10,646 nt of DNA from contig JAKQGS010000239.1 of the NCBI GenBank assembly GCA_029556045.1, positions 1-10,646 of the forward strand, given 5' to 3'. This stretch comes from Pseudomonadota bacterium. Its GTDB lineage: Bacteria; Bdellovibrionota; Oligoflexia; Oligoflexales; Oligoflexaceae. The translations under genes and the position numbers were made by a program. How positions within the stretch are numbered: position 1 is the first letter of the stretch; the number at the start of each line of letters is the position of its first letter. Below, piece after piece: positions 7,020 to 10,646 of the stretch. The notes beneath the pieces were generated by a model. It was not told where the DNA came from, made no database searches, and saw only the letters and a program-made list of their open reading frames with translations.

Positions 7020-7433
7020 CTACTTCTTGGGTTCGATGGTAAACGATAGCTTGTCACCATGATCGGCTTTGGAATCTTTGACGTTCAGGATCAACGTGTA
7101 ACGGTGCGTGCCCTTGGCGTCATAGGTACCCTCAAAATGCGAATCCTTGGCCTGAAGGGTAATAGACTCAATTTTCTTGGTTCGGGGATGTTCCGCCTGG
7201 GCCGTCACTGTGATGTCCTTGACGGGCTGTGGTTTAAGCGCCTTGTCATACACATAAATCTTAAGATCCTGCCCCTTGGACACCACTTCAACAGCGGATT
7301 TCTCCATCACCTTGATGAGGCCGCCTTTTGGCGCCTGAACAGCCTTTGGTGCATCATGCGCGTGTCCTTCATGGGCTACTGCATGATTGCCAAAGCAGCC
7401 CAACATCGTCATCACCACAAAAAATCTTTTCAT
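7020..7433 (-). CDS. Small periplasmic His-rich metal-binding protein (candidate)
   Basis: The product is 137 aa. Residues 1-20 (MKRFFVVMTMLGCFGNHAVA) are a Sec signal with an AVA cleavage site. The predicted mature protein begins with histidine (HEGHAHDAPKA), a metal-binding-type terminus. The mature part, about 117 residues, looks like one beta-sandwich domain (DLKIYVYDKAL, DITVTAQAEHPRTKKIESITLQAK, HFEGTYDAKGTHRYTLILNVKDSK, KLSFTIEPKK), reminiscent of YtkA- or CopC-like domains. I do not recognise a named family. No cysteine remains in the mature part. It lies between the RND pump and the channel (24-nt and 9-nt spacers), a position suggesting a metal chaperone for the pump, comparable in role to CusF in cusCFBA but without visible CusF motifs. 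The start is ATG 7433, with AGGAG 6 nt upstream. GTG 7436 in the same frame has only a 3-nt spacer. Confidence 0.85.
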   Translation of the reverse strand: MKRFFVVMTMLGCFGNHAVAHEGHAHDAPKAVQAPKGGLIKVMEKSAVEVVSKGQDLKIYVYDKALKPQPVKDITVTAQAEHPRTKKIESITLQAKDSHFEGTYDAKGTHRYTLILNVKDSKADHGDKLSFTIEPKK

Positions 7434-7457
7434 CACTAACTCCTATGTTTTGAGGGA

Positions 7458-10400
7458 TCACATGATCCGCTCTTGGTTACGATCTGATGCCAGATAACGC
7501 TCGGCGGCTCTTTGGCCAAACCGATAGAACAATGTGGGTGTCACAATGATGTCGAGAAGCGTGGATGTGACAAGCCCCCCCACAATGACCACAGCAACGG
7601 GATGCAAAACCTCACTGCCGGGTTGCCCCCTCACAAAAACAAGGGGCAATAATGCTAATGATGCCACAAATGCCGTCATCATCACCGGCACCAACCGCTC
7701 CTGTGATCCGCGGATGATCATTTCCCTGGTAAACTTTTCCCCTTCATATTTCATAATATGCAGGTAGTGAGAGATCATCATGATACTGTTGCGGGAGGCT
7801 ACCCCACAGAGAGTGATAAATCCCACCAGACTAGCGACCGTGATACTACGATCCGTCAAGTAGAGAAGGATGATACCGCCGATAAAAGCCAGGGGAATTG
7901 TGACCATGACCTGTGCTGCCATCATGCCGGACCGAAAATGGTGCATCAATACGAGGGCGACACCGATCAAAGATAGCAATCCGTATAAGAGTAACTTGCG
8001 GGTGGCCGTTTGTTGGCTTTCAAACTGCCCCCCATAGACGACGTAATAACCTTCCGACAGGGGAACTTGATCCTGAATTCGCCTCTGGATTTCAGCAATC
8101 AGTGATCCCAAGTCCCTTCCCGACGCATTGCCACTGATCACCATCCTCCTCTGTGAGTTTTCCCGGTTGATTTCGTTAGGTCCCATCGTCTCGTAAACGT
8201 CGGCCAGCTGCCCCAAGGTCACCGCGGTACCGTCAGGCAGAGTTTTCAGTACAGTCTTTGCCATGTTGGCAATGGAGCCGCGCGAAGTTTCATCAAACTG
8301 GAAAAACACATCATAAACGTGAGACCCTTCAATAACCTGTGCCACCGTTTCGCCATTAAATGCGGCTTCCAGGAGTTCCGTGACTTCCCCCGGGCTAAAA
8401 CCAAATTTAGCGGCCTCATCCCGAAGCACCTGGATTTTGACCTGAGGAATGAGGCCCTGCTGTTCAATCCGCAAGTCCACCAAGCCGGGGGTACTGCGTA
8501 TCGCCTCTTGAATCTCGATGGATTTCTCCCGCAGCGTCGTCAGATCTGGCCCAAACACCTTGATGGCGATAGCGGCACTGACACCCGACAGCATATGGTC
8601 AATCAGATGAGAAATCGGTTGGCCAACATTGACCCCGATATCAGGAAACTTCTTTTTGAGTTTCACCCGAATTTCGTTCAGAACCTCTTCGCGAGGACGA
8701 CCTTTGGTATGAAAATCAACATCGATTTCGCTGACGTTAACCCCAGCGGCGTGTTCATCCAACTCGGCGCGTCCTGTGCGCCGGGATACGGATTTTATCT
8801 CGGGGGTTGTCAGCATGAGTTGTTCTGCCGCTAACCCCATTTTGTTGGATTCCGTCAGACTTGTACCCGGGGGTGCCACCAGTGCGATCATGGCTGTCCC
8901 TTCGTTGAACTGGGGCAAAAAATCCCGCCCCATTCGCGGCACCAGACTGAGCGCTACGCCAAACAGTATCAGAGCCCCGGATATGACCAACGTGGGTCGT
9001 GGTAAGAACCACTCCAATCCCTTGCGATCGAGCCACTTGAGAAGTTGCACAAAACGAGTCTCACCATGCTCTTTAAGATTCCCACGAAGAAAATAGGAGC
9101 AAAGAACAGGCGTTAAGGTTAGGGATACCACCAGGGACGCCCCCAATGCAGTCAGATAGGCAATCCCCAGGGGGGCAAAGAGGCGACCTTCAAGGCCTGT
9201 CAAATAAAAAAGTGGAAAAAATACCAGGGCGATGATGACGGTTGCCAACACAATGGAATTGCGTACTTCACTGGATGCATCGAAGATCACCCGGAGGCGG
9301 GACTTCGGCGCCGTCAACTGGGCGTTTTCCCTCAGGCGGCGGAATACGTTTTCCACATCCACAATGGAGTCGTCCACCAGTTCACCGATAGCAATGGCCA
9401 GTCCTCCCAGCGTCATGGTGTTTACACTCAGACCAAAAATGCGAAAAACAATAAACGTGACCAAAAACGAAACAGGTATGGCTGTCAGCGTGATGATAGA
9501 CATGCGAAGATTAGCCAGAAAAATAAATAGAACGACAAAAACCAGGATTGTCCCTAATCTCAACTTTCCCTGAATACCCTGGATGGAAGCCTCTATGAAG
9601 TTCGCCTGCTTAAAAACATCCGGGTTCACCACAATCCCCTTGGGGAGCGACGGCCGCAATTCGTCAATGGCTTTTCCAATGGCCCTCGTGATGGCCACCG
9701 TATCCGCGCCTGGCTGTTTCTGAATGGTCATGACTACGGAAGGCTTGCCATTAAAACTACCATCACCACGCTTTAAACGCGCCGCTTCTCTGACATCAGC
9801 GATGTCCTCGATCAAAACCTGGCGCCCAAAGTGCATGCCAACCAGAGTCTTTTTGATGTCGTCCAGCGATTCAACAACACCTATATTGCGAATGAGGTAC
9901 TCCTGACCTTCTTTTTCAAGAAAGCCCCCAGTGGTATTCTGGCTGATCTGACTCAATTCGTGGTCGATCTGATCCAGGCTCAGCTGGTAACGCTGAAGTT
10001 TTTCGGCAGACACCATGATCTGATATTGTTTAAGACCGCCACCAATAATGATGACCTGCGAAACACCGGGAATGGTCATCAACCGGGGACGCAACGTCCA
10101 TTCCGCCAAACTGCGGATTTCCATCGGACTGATGTGCTCATGCTCGGTGGTGACTGCAATCTGCTGAATTTGACCCATAAGTGAGCCAATGGGTCCCATG
10201 ATGGGAGTGATGTCATCCGGCAACCGCTCCTGTGCCAGGTTTAATTTTTCCTGCACCAGTTGGCGGTTACGATAGATGTCACTCCCCCATGCAAATTCGG
10301 CGTAAATAGCCGAAAGCCCGATTCCCGACTGCGAGCGGATGCGTTCCACACCGGGGAGTCCCGTGAGGTAGGACTCAATCGGCAAGGTGACGCGGGTTTC

Positions 10401-10583
10401 GACCTCTTCCGGCGCCATCCCATGGGCTTCGGTCATGATCGTCACCGTGGGTTTTGTGATGTCCGGAAAGACGTCGATCGGCAGTCCGCTTAAAGACAGG
10501 CCACCATAAACCACAATGACAGCGGTCAACGCCAGCACCAGACTGCGATAGTTCAGTGCCAAACGAATAAAGAAGTTTAACAA
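7458..10583 (-). CDS. Heavy-metal efflux RND pump, CzcA/CusA family
   Basis: This inner-membrane proton-driven pump of the HME-RND family should export metal ions from cytoplasm or periplasm. The 1041-aa protein has the expected layout: TM1 (about 7-29), a large periplasmic domain, TM2-TM7 (about 340-547), a second periplasmic domain (548-863) and TM8-TM12 (864-1020). Within TM4 is AIAIGELVDDSIVDVENVFRRL. It keeps the central Asp (D404) and the Glu (E411) of the proton relay. The first relay Asp of CzcA is replaced by Ala, as in CusA. Comparison from memory with the CusA methionine triad gives M582 conserved and V617 and H663 at the other two positions, so a copper/silver specificity is not supported; the metal is unknown. 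TTG 10583 is chosen as start because GGAG lies 6 nt upstream and MLNFFIRLALNYRSLV fits the family. TTG 10595 would overlap that site. It is first in its operon here. Confidence 0.95.
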   Translation of the reverse strand: MLNFFIRLALNYRSLVLALTAVIVVYGGLSLSGLPIDVFPDITKPTVTIMTEAHGMAPEEVETRVTLPIESYLTGLPGVERIRSQSGIGLSAIYAEFAWGSDIYRNRQLVQEKLNLAQERLPDDITPIMGPIGSLMGQIQQIAVTTEHEHISPMEIRSLAEWTLRPRLMTIPGVSQVIIIGGGLKQYQIMVSAEKLQRYQLSLDQIDHELSQISQNTTGGFLEKEGQEYLIRNIGVVESLDDIKKTLVGMHFGRQVLIEDIADVREAARLKRGDGSFNGKPSVVMTIQKQPGADTVAITRAIGKAIDELRPSLPKGIVVNPDVFKQANFIEASIQGIQGKLRLGTILVFVVLFIFLANLRMSIITLTAIPVSFLVTFIVFRIFGLSVNTMTLGGLAIAIGELVDDSIVDVENVFRRLRENAQLTAPKSRLRVIFDASSEVRNSIVLATVIIALVFFPLFYLTGLEGRLFAPLGIAYLTALGASLVVSLTLTPVLCSYFLRGNLKEHGETRFVQLLKWLDRKGLEWFLPRPTLVISGALILFGVALSLVPRMGRDFLPQFNEGTAMIALVAPPGTSLTESNKMGLAAEQLMLTTPEIKSVSRRTGRAELDEHAAGVNVSEIDVDFHTKGRPREEVLNEIRVKLKKKFPDIGVNVGQPISHLIDHMLSGVSAAIAIKVFGPDLTTLREKSIEIQEAIRSTPGLVDLRIEQQGLIPQVKIQVLRDEAAKFGFSPGEVTELLEAAFNGETVAQVIEGSHVYDVFFQFDETSRGSIANMAKTVLKTLPDGTAVTLGQLADVYETMGPNEINRENSQRRMVISGNASGRDLGSLIAEIQRRIQDQVPLSEGYYVVYGGQFESQQTATRKLLLYGLLSLIGVALVLMHHFRSGMMAAQVMVTIPLAFIGGIILLYLTDRSITVASLVGFITLCGVASRNSIMMISHYLHIMKYEGEKFTREMIIRGSQERLVPVMMTAFVASLALLPLVFVRGQPGSEVLHPVAVVIVGGLVTSTLLDIIVTPTLFYRFGQRAAERYLASDRNQERIM

Positions 10584-10589
10584 GGAAAA

Positions 10590-10593
10590 CTCC
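10590..10593 (-). promoter_or_regulatory. Ribosome binding site that decides the pump start
   Basis: GGAG on the minus strand lies 6 nt before TTG 10583. The alternative TTG at 10595 overlaps this site and would place translation inside the ribosome site. The other starts in this operon (7433 and 7010) also have GGAG with a 6-nt spacer, supporting 10583. Confidence 0.7.
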
Positions 10594-10618
10594 AATTATA
10601 TTTGTTTCATTATGCCCT

Positions 10619-10646
10619 TAGATCCTTCACTTCGCTCGGGATGACG
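10619..10646. repeat. Partial interspersed-type intergenic repeat at window edge
   Basis: The last bases read GATCCTTCACTTCGCTCGGG followed by ATGACG, a text pattern common as short dispersed intergenic repeats in many bacterial genomes. Inside it ATCC (10622-10625) and GGAT (10639-10642) are complementary arms around a 13-nt loop. It begins about 35 bp upstream of the pump start. Only one copy, cut by the window edge, is visible, so its being a repeat is inferred from general familiarity. Confidence 0.3.

Noticed and set aside
8319..8834. Plus-strand open frame of 171 codons inside the pump gene
   Set aside because: It lies fully within a strongly conserved RND gene on the other strand and shows no family features.
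10595..10600. Perfect TATAAT on the minus strand as the pump's -10 box
   Set aside because: Transcription would start near 10588, after the GGAG ribosome site, and the bases 17 bp upstream (ATCTAA) do not resemble a -35. Probably A/T-rich chance or leader sequence.

Overview
The window looks like a chromosomal segment of a Gram-negative bacterium. The evidence is an outer-membrane-type lipoprotein, a TolC-family outer-membrane channel beside an RND pump, and a yicC-gmk-spoT cluster of the kind seen in Pseudomonadota and relatives. Base composition is roughly balanced and looks similar across the genes. Shine-Dalgarno sites are well formed, and most minus-strand genes have GGAG 5 to 6 nt before the start, which helps fix starts. 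I cannot name the genus. A proteobacterium outside the well-studied gamma groups is only an impression from the SpoT and Gmk sequences.

Layout. (1) 1-1051, minus strand: two genes of unknown function, a single-pass membrane protein followed by a lipoprotein that runs off the left edge. (2) 1052-1314: the intergenic region between divergent genes, with a candidate promoter for the plus-strand operon and a 12-bp perfect palindrome. (3) 1315-5720, plus strand: a tight operon of yicC (RNase-like), gmk (guanylate kinase), spoT (bifunctional (p)ppGpp synthetase/hydrolase) and a small exported protein. yicC/gmk and spoT/small protein are joined by ATGA overlaps. rpoZ, often found between gmk and spoT, is absent from the 64-bp gap. 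(4) 5721-5747: a 27-bp convergent junction with a weak hairpin. (5) 5748-10583, minus strand: a heavy-metal efflux operon read right to left: RND pump of the CzcA/CusA family, a small periplasmic His-rich protein, and a TolC/CzcC-like channel. (6) 10584-10646: a short leader and part of an interspersed-type repeat at the right edge.

Functionally, the plus-strand operon links purine nucleotide metabolism (GMP to GDP), the stringent-response alarmone and RNA turnover. The minus-strand operon appears to export metal ions across both membranes. The periplasmic adaptor (CzcB/CusB) expected with such a pump is not in the window. A small protein whose predicted mature N-terminus is HEGHAHD lies between pump and channel instead, and the channel has its own histidine cluster. 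These are the most distinctive features here. I found no phage, IS element, CRISPR array, tRNA or rRNA, and no convincing evidence of a wholly new system.
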